From the NCBI RefSeq assembly GCF_003075075.1, contig NZ_QCYM01000005.1, positions 1-64,000 of the forward strand: DNA of 64,000 nt, in the 5' to 3' direction. The stretch is from Labrenzia sp. 011 (GTDB lineage Bacteria; Pseudomonadota; Alphaproteobacteria; Rhizobiales; Stappiaceae). Position 1 is the first letter of the stretch. Each line of letters begins with the position of its first letter. The translations under genes were made by a program, and so were the position numbers. This document shows positions 17,480 to 25,506 of this stretch, piece by piece. Under the pieces are notes generated by a model. The model saw only the letters and a list, made by a program, of their open reading frames with translations. It did no database searches and was not told the origin of the DNA.

Positions 17480-18774
17480 GCAGTTTTGTCCTCGGTCTCG
17501 GCGGCATTGGCCTGATGCTGGTCCTGCTGTTCCTGCGGCAGCCGGTCTGGCTGGCGCTGGGGGTCATCGGGCTTGCCGGCAACTGGATCCTCAACAGCCT
17601 GATGTCGGCGAAATTCATCGCCGGCACCACGATGTTCGACGTTGCCTCCAGCTACAATCTCTCCGTCGTGCCCCTGTTCATCCTCATGGGCGAAATCGCC
17701 ACGGGGTCGCGCATGTCGGCGGAACTCTTCAATGCCGCGCGTGTGGTTCTGTCCGGTGTGCGCGGCGGCCTCGGTCTTGCCACCCTGGCGGCATCGGGAG
17801 CGTTCGGTGCGATCTGCGGCAGCTCCGTCGCCACCGCTGCCAGCATGACCCGGATCGCCATGCCGGAAATGAAGCGCGCGGGCTACCAGGAAGGCTACGC
17901 CGCCGCTTCCGTCGCCGCGGGCGGGTCGCTCGGGATCCTGATCCCGCCATCCATCATTCTCGTCATCTACGGCTCGATCACCGAAACCTCGGTGGCGCGC
18001 CTGTTTGCCGCTTCCATGTTGCCGGGTCTTGTCCTGCTCCTTCTGTATGTCGCCGTGGCGCTTGTCGTGGCCCATCGCGGCTCCGCCGTGCCCGACGAAG
18101 CCGCTGCTTCCTTTCGCGAACGGGTCAGGGCGCTCAAGGGGCCGTGGCAGTTCGTGGTGCTCTTCGTTCTCACGATCGGAGGGATTTATGCCGGGTTGTT
18201 CAGCCCGACGGAGGCTGCCTCCGTCGGAGCCTTTGGGGCGGCCGTTCTGGGTTTCATGCGCAGATCTCTCACGATAACGGGTCTCTTCGACGCGGTGAGG
18301 GCCAGCGTTCTGGTGTCCTGCGCGCTCTTCATGATCATCATCGGTGCGACGCTTTTTGCCAATTTCGTGGTCCAGACCCGGCTGCCGGACACCTTGCTGG
18401 CGCTGGCCCAGTCCGCGGACCTGGCGGCCTGGCAGGTGATGGCGATCATCGTCGTCATCTACATCGTGCTCGGCTGCTTCCTGGAAGGCATCGGCATGGT
18501 GCTGATCACCGTGCCCGTGTTCCTGCCGATCGTCGCCGGTTTCGGTTTCGATCCGGTCTGGTTCGGCGTGCTGGTAGCGCTGCTGGTCGAACTCGGTCTG
18601 ATCACGCCACCTGTGGGCATGAATCTCTTCATCATTCGCGCCCAGATGCCAGAGGTGCGCATGCAGGAACTCTACCGGGCGATCCTGCCGTTCCTGCTCG
18701 CGCCGGTTATTCTGATCGCCATCCTGTTTGCCATCCCGTCACTGGCGCTCTGGCTGCCATCCATCTTGTATTGA
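17476..18774 (+). CDS. dctM: TRAP transporter large permease DctM
   Basis: A 432-residue protein with about 12 helices. Diagnostic stretches are SSYNLSVVPLFILMGEI, GAFGAICGSSVATAASM, AAGGSLGILIPPSIILVIYG and the C-terminal ELGLITPPVGMNLFII. It is the sodium-coupled channel subunit of the transporter. The start is a GTG overlapping the dctQ stop. Completeness and normal length argue for a functional system. Confidence 0.95.
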   Translation: MSSFVLGLGGIGLMLVLLFLRQPVWLALGVIGLAGNWILNSLMSAKFIAGTTMFDVASSYNLSVVPLFILMGEIATGSRMSAELFNAARVVLSGVRGGLGLATLAASGAFGAICGSSVATAASMTRIAMPEMKRAGYQEGYAAASVAAGGSLGILIPPSIILVIYGSITETSVARLFAASMLPGLVLLLLYVAVALVVAHRGSAVPDEAAASFRERVRALKGPWQFVVLFVLTIGGIYAGLFSPTEAASVGAFGAAVLGFMRRSLTITGLFDAVRASVLVSCALFMIIIGATLFANFVVQTRLPDTLLALAQSADLAAWQVMAIIVVIYIVLGCFLEGIGMVLITVPVFLPIVAGFGFDPVWFGVLVALLVELGLITPPVGMNLFIIRAQMPEVRMQELYRAILPFLLAPVILIAILFAIPSLALWLPSILY

Positions 18775-18781
18775 GGACCCG

Positions 18782-19708
18782 ATGTCGATCCTGATCCTGG
18801 AATCGAATGCCGATTTCTATGCCTCCAGACTGGCCGAAGCCGTGCCGGATCTGGACTTCAAGTCCGCCACCTCCGAAGACGAGGCGCTATCGCTCGCCGG
18901 CGATGCCACGGTTCTGGTCGGGCTCGCGCCCTATCTCAGCCCGAAGCTCATCTCCGCTTGCGAAAAACTGGAATGGATCCAGGCGCTGACCACGGGGGTG
19001 GACAATCTCAAGGGGCTGAAAAACGTCGCAATCACCAACTGCCACGGCATTCACGGTCCGCAGATGTCGGAGCTGGCCGTGATGACGATGCTCGCCGCAC
19101 TACGCAATTTCCCGAAGATGCTGGCCAACCAGAAAGCCCATGTATGGGAGCGCTGGCCGCAGCCGATCCTGAGCGGGCGTACGGCCTGCATCGTTGGCCT
19201 GGGGGCTATTGCGGAGCATCTCGCCGGTATTCTTGCCGCCTTCGGCATGACCGTCACCGGCGTGTCCGGCGGGCGCAGCGAAGCGCCGGGCTTTGCGAAG
19301 GTCTTCCCGCGCGACAGGCTTGCCGAAGCGGCCGGCGAAGCGGATTTCCTCATCCTGCTGACACCCTACAGCGCACAGACTCATCACATCGTCGATGCGG
19401 CGGTGATTGCCGCCATGAAGCCCACCGGCATCCTGGTCAACATTTCCCGCGGTGGCTGTCTCGACGAGGAGGCCCTGGCGCAGGCCTTGCGTGCCGGGCG
19501 CATCGCCGGGGCTGCGCTGGACGTTTTCTCCGGATCGCCGCTGTCGCCGGACGATCCCCTGTGGGACCTGCCGAACCTGATCGTCACGCCGCATATCGGA
19601 GGATTCTCCGACGTCTACCGCGAGCAGGCGCTGCCGATCCTCGTGGCGAACATGGCCGACTACGCAAAAGGCGGCGTGGCAGCCCTGAAAGGAAGGCTGG
19701 ACCGATGA
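18782..19708 (+). CDS. D-2-hydroxyacid dehydrogenase family protein
   Basis: A 308-residue protein with the D-isomer 2-hydroxyacid dehydrogenase layout: NAD motif VGLGAIAEHLA (residues 138-148, last Gly of GxGxxG replaced by Ala), catalytic Arg223 in NISRGGCLDEE, and His271 in TPHIGG. The catalytic Glu normally found in the DVFxxEP segment is Ser252 here (DVFSGSP). Reduction of a 2-keto acid or oxidation of a 2-hydroxyacid is expected, but the missing Glu suggests altered pKa or a different substrate. The stop overlaps the next start (ATGA). Confidence 0.88.
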   Translation: MSILILESNADFYASRLAEAVPDLDFKSATSEDEALSLAGDATVLVGLAPYLSPKLISACEKLEWIQALTTGVDNLKGLKNVAITNCHGIHGPQMSELAVMTMLAALRNFPKMLANQKAHVWERWPQPILSGRTACIVGLGAIAEHLAGILAAFGMTVTGVSGGRSEAPGFAKVFPRDRLAEAAGEADFLILLTPYSAQTHHIVDAAVIAAMKPTGILVNISRGGCLDEEALAQALRAGRIAGAALDVFSGSPLSPDDPLWDLPNLIVTPHIGGFSDVYREQALPILVANMADYAKGGVAALKGRLDR

Positions 19709-20871
19709 CCAATTCACCGATTTCGGCGCGCGAACTCGACCGGCGCCAGGCGCTGGCGCGCGGCGTCATGGAAGATCTGGAACTGGACGCTCTGGTCTGC
19801 CAGGCCCGCGAGGACTGGATGGGCGGCTATGTCCGCTGGCTGACCGATGTTCCCGCCAACAACGGCTATCCGCGCACGGTGATCCTTTTCGCGGACCGGC
19901 CGATGACCGTGGTCGAGATGGGGGCTTTCGACACCGACCGGAAAACGGATCCGCTTGCCATGCCGACACGGGGTGTCGGCCGGGTGCTGGGAACGCCGTC
20001 CTTCCATACGGTCGACTACACCATCGATTACGACAGCGAACTGGTGGTGGCCGCGCTCATGGAGGCCGGCGCGAGCCGGGTAGGCACGCTCTGCCCGGCG
20101 GCACTGCCGCACGGTCTGATGCGCGCGCTGGAAGCCGTGTTCGAGCCGGTTGACGCCACCGATGCGCTCGACCGGGTGAAGGCGGTCAAGAGCGCGGAGG
20201 AAGTCGCGCTTGTCCGCCAGGTTGCCGCGCTGCAGGACAAGGTCTTCGAGGAAGTCTGCGACTTCATCCGGCCGGGTCTGACCGACCGCGACGTGGCAGC
20301 CCATGCGGAAGCCGTCGGTCGCCGGCTCGGATCCGATCAGGGCATCTATCTGGGCCTCTCCGCGCCCCTCGGCCAGCCGTCGAGATTCATGAACCGGCCC
20401 TTCCAGACCCGCGAGATCCAGCCCGGCGATCACATGTCGTTGCTGATCGAGATCAACGGTCCCGGCGGTCTCTATCTGGAGATTGCCCGCACCATGGTGC
20501 TGGGCAGGGCCGACGATCATCTGCTGCAGGCCTTCGCGAACGTGAAGGAGGCCCAGGAGCACACGCTTTCGCTGATGAAACCGGGCGCGGCCCCGGCTTC
20601 GATCGCTGCGGCGCATGATGCCTGGATGGAGGCGCGCGGACTGCCGCCGGAGATCCGGCTCTATGCCCATGGCCAGGGCTGCGAGATGGTGGAGCGGCCG
20701 CTGATCCGCCGCGACGAAACCATGCCGCTTGTGGAAAACATGTGCCTGGCCGTTCACCCCGGATACGACGACGGTCGGGTCTTCGCGGTGATCTGCGACA
20801 ATTACCTGATCACCGCGGACGGTGTCAGCGATTGCCTGCACAAGACTGACAAGAAGATTTTCGAACTGTGA
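19705..20871 (+). CDS. M24-fold protein lacking the peptidase metal ligands
   Basis: A 388-residue protein of the Xaa-Pro peptidase/creatinase (pita-bread) superfamily, with an N-terminal creatinase-like domain (residues 1-155) and the C-terminal M24 domain. The positions that hold two metals in true aminopeptidases are changed: the two Asp are Glu249 (LIEING) and Glu259 (LEIART), the first Glu is His351 (AVHPG) and the last is Asp365 (CDNYLIT); His322 (HGQG) remains. That pattern resembles metal-independent creatinase-type hydrolases acting on small amidines or amides rather than peptides. It is coupled to its neighbours on both sides. Confidence 0.85.
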   Translation: MTNSPISARELDRRQALARGVMEDLELDALVCQAREDWMGGYVRWLTDVPANNGYPRTVILFADRPMTVVEMGAFDTDRKTDPLAMPTRGVGRVLGTPSFHTVDYTIDYDSELVVAALMEAGASRVGTLCPAALPHGLMRALEAVFEPVDATDALDRVKAVKSAEEVALVRQVAALQDKVFEEVCDFIRPGLTDRDVAAHAEAVGRRLGSDQGIYLGLSAPLGQPSRFMNRPFQTREIQPGDHMSLLIEINGPGGLYLEIARTMVLGRADDHLLQAFANVKEAQEHTLSLMKPGAAPASIAAAHDAWMEARGLPPEIRLYAHGQGCEMVERPLIRRDETMPLVENMCLAVHPGYDDGRVFAVICDNYLITADGVSDCLHKTDKKIFEL

Positions 20872-21848
20872 AAGACCCCGCGATGACCCTGACTCCGAAG
20901 ATCCTCCTCGAAGAACACTTCATGCACCCGGATTTCGTCGACTACTGGGCGACGACCGCGCCGAATATCAGCCCGGACCTGTTCGGCAAGGCGCGGACCG
21001 CGCTTGAGGATTTCGGCGGGATGCGTCTTGACGCCATGGACGGCATCGGCGCGGAAAAAGCCGTCCTGTCCCTCGCAGGACCTGGTGTCCAGGCGGAAAA
21101 GCGCACCGAAACGGCTGTGCGTCTGGCACGTCAGGTGAATGACTTTCTGGCTGCGGAAATGGCGAAACAGCCCGACCGTTACGGCGGTTTCGCCCATCTT
21201 GCGATGCAGGATCCCGCCGCGGCGGCCGACGAACTGGACCGTTGCGTGACCCAGCTTGGCATGCAGGGCGCGATGATCAACGGTCAGACCGGTGGCACCT
21301 ATCTGGACGACGACCGCTACGCACCCTTCTGGGAGCGGGTCTCGCACCTGCAGGTGCCGGTCTATATTCACCCGAACAACCCGCCCGAGCAGGTGCATAT
21401 GTACGCCGGCCATCCCGAGCTCTGGGGCCCGGTCTGGTCCTGGACGGTGGAAACGGCGACCCATGCGCTGAGGCTGGTCTTTTCCGGCACCTTCGACCGT
21501 TATCCCGGTGCGAAGCTGGTGTTGGGCCATCTCGGTGAATGCCTGCCCTACCTGATGTGGCGGCTCGACAGCCGCTGGGAGATTTCCAATCGGGGATCCA
21601 TGCGTCTGGAAAAGGATCCGTCCGCGTATTTCAGGAACAATATCTGGGTGACCACCTCGGGCATGTGCGCCGACGCGCCCCTGCGCTGCGCCCTCGACAT
21701 GATGGGCGAGGACCGGGTGCTGTTTTCGGTCGACTATCCGTTCGAGCAGGCGGCCGAGGCCGGTGACTGGATCGAGCGGGCTCCTCTTGACGACAGCACG
21801 CGCGCGAAGGTCTGTCACGAAAATGCCCGTGCCCTGCTGACCCTCTGA
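20868..21848 (+). CDS. Amidohydrolase_2 protein, resorcylate/dihydroxybenzoate decarboxylase-like
   Basis: A 326-residue TIM-barrel protein whose residues line up with gamma-resorcylate-type decarboxylases: metal ligands E15 and H17 (LLEEHF), H166 (YIHPNNP) and D287 (FSVDYPFE), plus H219 in LGHLGECLPYLMWRLD. Family members remove CO2 from hydroxylated aromatic acids or hydrolyse small lactones without oxidation. The start is a GTG overlapping the previous stop; an ATG at 20883 is possible. It is the last gene of the catabolic block, and a terminator-like hairpin follows at 21913. Confidence 0.85.
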   Translation: MKDPAMTLTPKILLEEHFMHPDFVDYWATTAPNISPDLFGKARTALEDFGGMRLDAMDGIGAEKAVLSLAGPGVQAEKRTETAVRLARQVNDFLAAEMAKQPDRYGGFAHLAMQDPAAAADELDRCVTQLGMQGAMINGQTGGTYLDDDRYAPFWERVSHLQVPVYIHPNNPPEQVHMYAGHPELWGPVWSWTVETATHALRLVFSGTFDRYPGAKLVLGHLGECLPYLMWRLDSRWEISNRGSMRLEKDPSAYFRNNIWVTTSGMCADAPLRCALDMMGEDRVLFSVDYPFEQAAEAGDWIERAPLDDSTRAKVCHENARALLTL

Positions 21849-21912
21849 TCCGTCCGGCACCGGCTGCCCTCAACGCGTCCGGAGTGTCCTGTCTTTCATG
21901 GTTCCTCCCTCG

Positions 21913-21939
21913 GCAAGCCGCCCCTGTTGGGCGGTTTGC
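21913..21939 (+). terminator. Terminator-like hairpin ending the catabolic block
   Basis: GCAAGCCGCCC-CTGTT-GGGCGGTTTGC, an 11-bp stem with one G-U pair, lies 65 bases past the last stop codon. The 3' side contains TTTG and a further GTTTG but no long T-run, so efficiency is uncertain. Confidence 0.5.
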
Positions 21940-22053
21940 TGGTTTGAGAGGGCGGATCGTTGAAGCCTGATTGCCGTGGCGGAGCTGTCCTGCAAGCCGG
22001 TTTTCCGCCGCTCGTCAGGCTGATACATGTCTGCTGGTCCTCCGGGTGACTTG

Positions 22054-22068
22054 CCGGTATACCGGTAT
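22054..22068. promoter_or_regulatory. Overlapping palindromes upstream of the Gfo/Idh/MocA gene
   Basis: CCGGTATACCGGTAT contains two overlapping perfect palindromes (CCGGTATACCGG and ATACCGGTAT), 32 bases before the start codon. The place suits an operator for an unlinked regulator. No protein can be named. Confidence 0.3.
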
Positions 22069-22099
22069 CCGATAGCTGGATCTGGCCTGGGGGGAACAG

Positions 22100-23167
22100 A
22101 TGGACGTTGCCGGAAAACGCGGTTCGCCGCCACTGGGGGTGGCGTTGATTGGTGCCGGAATGGTCGCGGGAACCCATCTGGCGGCCATCGACCACGCGCG
22201 TGACCATGTGATCCTGCGCGGCGTTCTCTCCAGAAGGGCGGAGCGGGCAGAGACGCTGCTGGAGGGGGTGCCGGATAACTATCCCTGCGCACCGCGGGTC
22301 TACCGGGATCTGGACCAGTTGATCGCCGATGACACGGTGGATGCCGTGGTCGTCCTGACCCCGGCGAATGTGCGGCTGGACCTGATCGGCCCGATCGCCG
22401 CCAGCGGCAGGCATATCCTTCTGGAAAAGCCGGTGGCGCGCACTCTGGCGGAGGCGGAAGCCGTTGTCGACCTGTGCGAGAATGCCGGCATCCACCTTGG
22501 CATTGTCTTCCAGCACCGCTTCCGGGAAGCCTCCCTGAGCGCCAGGCGCCTGATCGAAGACGGCGGGTTGGGCCGGCTCGGTGCGGTCGAGGTTGCCGTG
22601 CCCTGGTGGCGCGACCAGTCCTATTACGACGAACCGGGGCGCGGGACCTACGAACGTGATGGCGGCGGCGTGCTGATCAGCCAGGCCATTCACACCATCG
22701 ATCTCATGCTGTCGCTGACCGGCGCGGTGAGCCGGGTGCAGGCGCTCACGGGGACGAGCCTCTTCCACAAGATGGAGGCGGAGGATTTCGCCGTAGCCGG
22801 ACTCAAGTTCACCAATGGCGCGATCGGATCCTTCACCGCGAGCACCTGCAGCTTTCCCGGCTCGCCCGAATCTCTCTCCCTGCATTTCGAGAAGGCCGGC
22901 CTGCATCTGGCCGGCGGCATTCTCACCGTCCGCTGGCGGGACGGAAACACCGAAACCTTCGGAGCGGGCAGCGCCACCGGTGGTGGGGCCGATCCGATGG
23001 CCTTCACCCATGAATGGCATCAGTCCGTTCTCGAAAACTTCGCCGATGCGGTTCGCCGTGGTGTTTCGCCGGCGATAACGGGGCGTGAAGCCCTGGCCGC
23101 GCATCGGCTGATCCATGCCATCGAACAATCCGCGCGCAATGGCCGGGTCTGGGAGCTGCCGGGGTGA
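22100..23167 (+). CDS. Gfo/Idh/MocA family oxidoreductase
   Basis: A 355-residue dehydrogenase with an N-terminal Rossmann domain (GVALIGAGMVAGTHLAAI), the catalytic lysine motif LEKPVARTLAEAE, and the C-terminal alpha/beta domain with QAIHTIDLMLSLTGAV carrying the conserved His. Members oxidise sugars, inositols or their acids with NAD(P), or act on imines. It stands alone behind its own promoter region (21940-22099) and faces the deaminase gene convergently. The true substrate is not recognisable. Confidence 0.9.
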   Translation: MDVAGKRGSPPLGVALIGAGMVAGTHLAAIDHARDHVILRGVLSRRAERAETLLEGVPDNYPCAPRVYRDLDQLIADDTVDAVVVLTPANVRLDLIGPIAASGRHILLEKPVARTLAEAEAVVDLCENAGIHLGIVFQHRFREASLSARRLIEDGGLGRLGAVEVAVPWWRDQSYYDEPGRGTYERDGGGVLISQAIHTIDLMLSLTGAVSRVQALTGTSLFHKMEAEDFAVAGLKFTNGAIGSFTASTCSFPGSPESLSLHFEKAGLHLAGGILTVRWRDGNTETFGAGSATGGGADPMAFTHEWHQSVLENFADAVRRGVSPAITGREALAAHRLIHAIEQSARNGRVWELPG

Positions 23168-23186
23168 AACCTGCGGAACCGGAAGT

Positions 23187-23222
23187 GACCGAGGGCTGAT
23201 CCGGGATGGCGCCTCCTCGGTC
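23187..23222. terminator. Convergent bidirectional terminator candidate
   Basis: GACCGAGG and CCTCGGTC form a perfect 8-bp stem around a 20-nt loop in the 87-bp gap between the convergent oxidoreductase and deaminase genes. TTCTCCC follows on the plus strand. Stem position supports shared termination; the long loop weakens it. Confidence 0.4.
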
Positions 23223-23254
23223 TTCTCCCGCTTTCCGGTGGACCGGATTTCCGT

Positions 23255-24547
23255 TCAGGACTCGATCGGGGCATACTCGGAGGAATTGACGGTCGCCGGG
23301 CGACCGGGAAGCTCCAGCGCTGCCGTGCGTGCAGGTGTCGAGGCGATTACCCTGCCGCCCTTGACGACCTTGAGGCGCGTCGCTTTCAGGCGGATTGCCT
23401 CAATGGTGTCGCGGGCCTGCAGCAGCACGAAATCCGCCCTGCAGCCGGTCTCCAGCCCGTAGCCTTCCAGCCCCATCGCCTTCGCGGGGTGGCTGGTGAC
23501 GCATTCGAAGCAGTAGCGGATGTCGTCCCGGCTGGTCATCTGGGCCACATGCAGCCCCATGCTGGCCACTTCCAGCATGTCGCCGGAGCCCATGGAATAC
23601 CAGGGGTCCATCACGCAATCATGGCCGAAGGCCACATTGACGCCGTGGGACCGCAATTCCGGCACGCGGGTCTGGCCGCGGCGTTTGGGATAGCTGTCGT
23701 GCCGGCCCTGCAGCGTGATGTTGATCAGCGGATTGGCAATCGCATGGATCTCCGCTTCCGCGATCAGCGGCAGCAGCTTGGAGACATAGTAGTTGTCCAT
23801 GGAATGCATCGAGGTCAGATGTGATCCGGCAACCCGCCCCTGCAGCCCGAGGCGCTGTGTCTCGAAGGCAAGTGTCTCGATGTGCCGCGACATGGGGTCG
23901 TCGGTCTCGTCGCAATGCATGTCCACCATGAGTCCGCGCTCCGCCGCGATGGCGCACAGCCGGGCGACGGATCTGGCGCCGTCGTCCATCGTGCGCTCGA
24001 AATGCGGGATACCGCCAACGATGTCGACACCCATGTCCAGAGCCGCCAGAAGGTTCTTTTCCGCGTTGGCAGAGCGGTAGAACCCGTCCTGCGGAAAGGC
24101 CACCAGCTGCAGGTCGATATAGTCCCGGACCCTGTCGCGGACCTCGAGCAGGCCCTTGACGCCGGTCAGCCGGTCATCGCAGACATCCACATGGGTGCGG
24201 ATTGCCAGCAGGCCCTGGGAGACCGCCAGGTCGCAATATTTCAGCGCCCGTTCGACCACCGCCTCGACCGTCAGGATCTCCTTCAGCTCGCCCCAGAGCG
24301 CAATGCCTTCCAGCAGGGTGCCGCTGCGGTTCATTCGTGGCAGGCCGAGGGACAGGGTCGCGTCCATGTGGAAATGGCTGTCGACGAAAGGCGGCGAGAC
24401 CAGCTGGCCGCCGGCGTCGATTACCGTTCCCGCCTCGGCGCCGATCGCGGCTTCGACGGCCACGATGCGGCCGCCCCGGCAGGCGATGTCGATCCCGGTG
24501 CGTCCATCCGGCAGATTGGCGTTCTTGACGAGAAGATCAAAGCTCAT
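23255..24547 (-). CDS. codA: Cytosine deaminase-like amidohydrolase
   Basis: A 430-residue amidohydrolase closely resembling CodA: metal ligands H58 and H60 (DSHFHMD), H211 and E214 (HCDE), H243 and D310 (GHDC), with Q153 in AFPQDG and the long conserved run NPLINITLQGRHDSYPKRRG (residues 272-291). It hydrolyses the exocyclic amine of a pyrimidine-type ring to a ketone plus ammonia. E. coli CodA has Asp next to the metal-binding Asp; here that residue is Cys311, which in this family influences the 5-substituent accepted. It closes the BMP transporter operon, so its substrate is probably the imported nucleobase. Confidence 0.88.
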   Translation of the reverse strand: MSFDLLVKNANLPDGRTGIDIACRGGRIVAVEAAIGAEAGTVIDAGGQLVSPPFVDSHFHMDATLSLGLPRMNRSGTLLEGIALWGELKEILTVEAVVERALKYCDLAVSQGLLAIRTHVDVCDDRLTGVKGLLEVRDRVRDYIDLQLVAFPQDGFYRSANAEKNLLAALDMGVDIVGGIPHFERTMDDGARSVARLCAIAAERGLMVDMHCDETDDPMSRHIETLAFETQRLGLQGRVAGSHLTSMHSMDNYYVSKLLPLIAEAEIHAIANPLINITLQGRHDSYPKRRGQTRVPELRSHGVNVAFGHDCVMDPWYSMGSGDMLEVASMGLHVAQMTSRDDIRYCFECVTSHPAKAMGLEGYGLETGCRADFVLLQARDTIEAIRLKATRLKVVKGGRVIASTPARTAALELPGRPATVNSSEYAPIES

Positions 24548-24561
24548 GGGCGGCGGTCCTG

Positions 24562-25506
24562 TCAGCGTTGGCCACGGAAATAGGGAACAAGCAGCGCGCG
24601 AGGATAGTCGGCGCGCCGGGCAACGACAATCAGCGCCGCAATGGACAGGAGATAGGGCATCATCAGGAAAACCTGTCCGGGGATGAAGCTGCCGACCTCC
24701 GTCTGGAGGCGCACCTGAAAGGCATCGAAGGCTCCGAAGAGCAGCGCGCCGAGCAGTGCCTTGCCGGGCCGCCAGGAGGCGAAAACCGTCAGCGCGATGC
24801 AGATCCAGCCCCGGCCATTGACCATGCCGAAGAAAAAGGCGTCGAAGGCAGACATGGTCAGGAAGGCGCCGCCGAGCGCCATGATCGCCGAGCCGGCAAC
24901 GACCGTGCCCATCCGCAGACCATAGACCGACAGGCCCTGGGACTCGACCGCCGCCGGGTTGTCCCCGACCGCCTGAATGGCGAGCCCCAGCGGGGTCCGG
25001 TAGAGCACATAGGCCGTTGCGGCGACCAGGAACAGCGCCAGGAAGGTCAGCGGGGTCTGCTGAAAGAGGGCCGGTCCCAGAAACGGCAGGTCGGACAGGA
25101 CGGGAATGTCGAGCGGCTGGAAGGCCTCGATGCGCGGCGGCGAGGACACGTCCGGCAGGGCCGTGCGATAGATGAAATAGCTCAGCGAGGTCGCGAACAG
25201 GGTCACGCCGATGCCCGACACATGCTGGGACAGGCCGAGCGGCACGGTCAGCACCGCGTGAATGAGACCGAAGAATCCGCCCGCCAGGGCGGCCACCAGA
25301 ACGCCGCCCCACAGACCGGCACCGAGCCAGACGGCCATCCAGCCAGCCATGGCGCCTGCTGTGAAAATGCCCTCGATGCCGAGGTTGAGCACGCCGGAGC
25401 GCTCGCAGATCAGGGCGCCGACGACGCCGAAGATCAGCGGCGTGGCGATCCGGATCGCGGCGGCCCAGAAGCTGGCCGACATGAAGATTTCCAGAATGTC
25501 ACTCAT
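24562..25506 (-). CDS. BMP-type ABC transporter permease (NupQ-like)
   Basis: A 314-residue membrane protein with about nine helices. CERSGVLNLGIEGIFTAGAM is the classic NupQ/YufQ signature, followed by GLIHAVLTVPLGLSQHVSGI. These permeases import nucleosides or related bases with a BMP-family binding protein. Its start codon overlaps the stop of the other permease (25503-25506) by four bases. It lies 14 bases before the deaminase gene, so import and deamination are co-transcribed. Confidence 0.92.
   Translation of the reverse strand: MSDILEIFMSASFWAAAIRIATPLIFGVVGALICERSGVLNLGIEGIFTAGAMAGWMAVWLGAGLWGGVLVAALAGGFFGLIHAVLTVPLGLSQHVSGIGVTLFATSLSYFIYRTALPDVSSPPRIEAFQPLDIPVLSDLPFLGPALFQQTPLTFLALFLVAATAYVLYRTPLGLAIQAVGDNPAAVESQGLSVYGLRMGTVVAGSAIMALGGAFLTMSAFDAFFFGMVNGRGWICIALTVFASWRPGKALLGALLFGAFDAFQVRLQTEVGSFIPGQVFLMMPYLLSIAALIVVARRADYPRALLVPYFRGQR

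Noticed and set aside
17274..18794. A 506-residue plus-strand frame overlapping dctQ/dctM
   Set aside because: Frame-shifted shadow of dctM; the dctM frame has full family signatures and normal coupling to dctQ.
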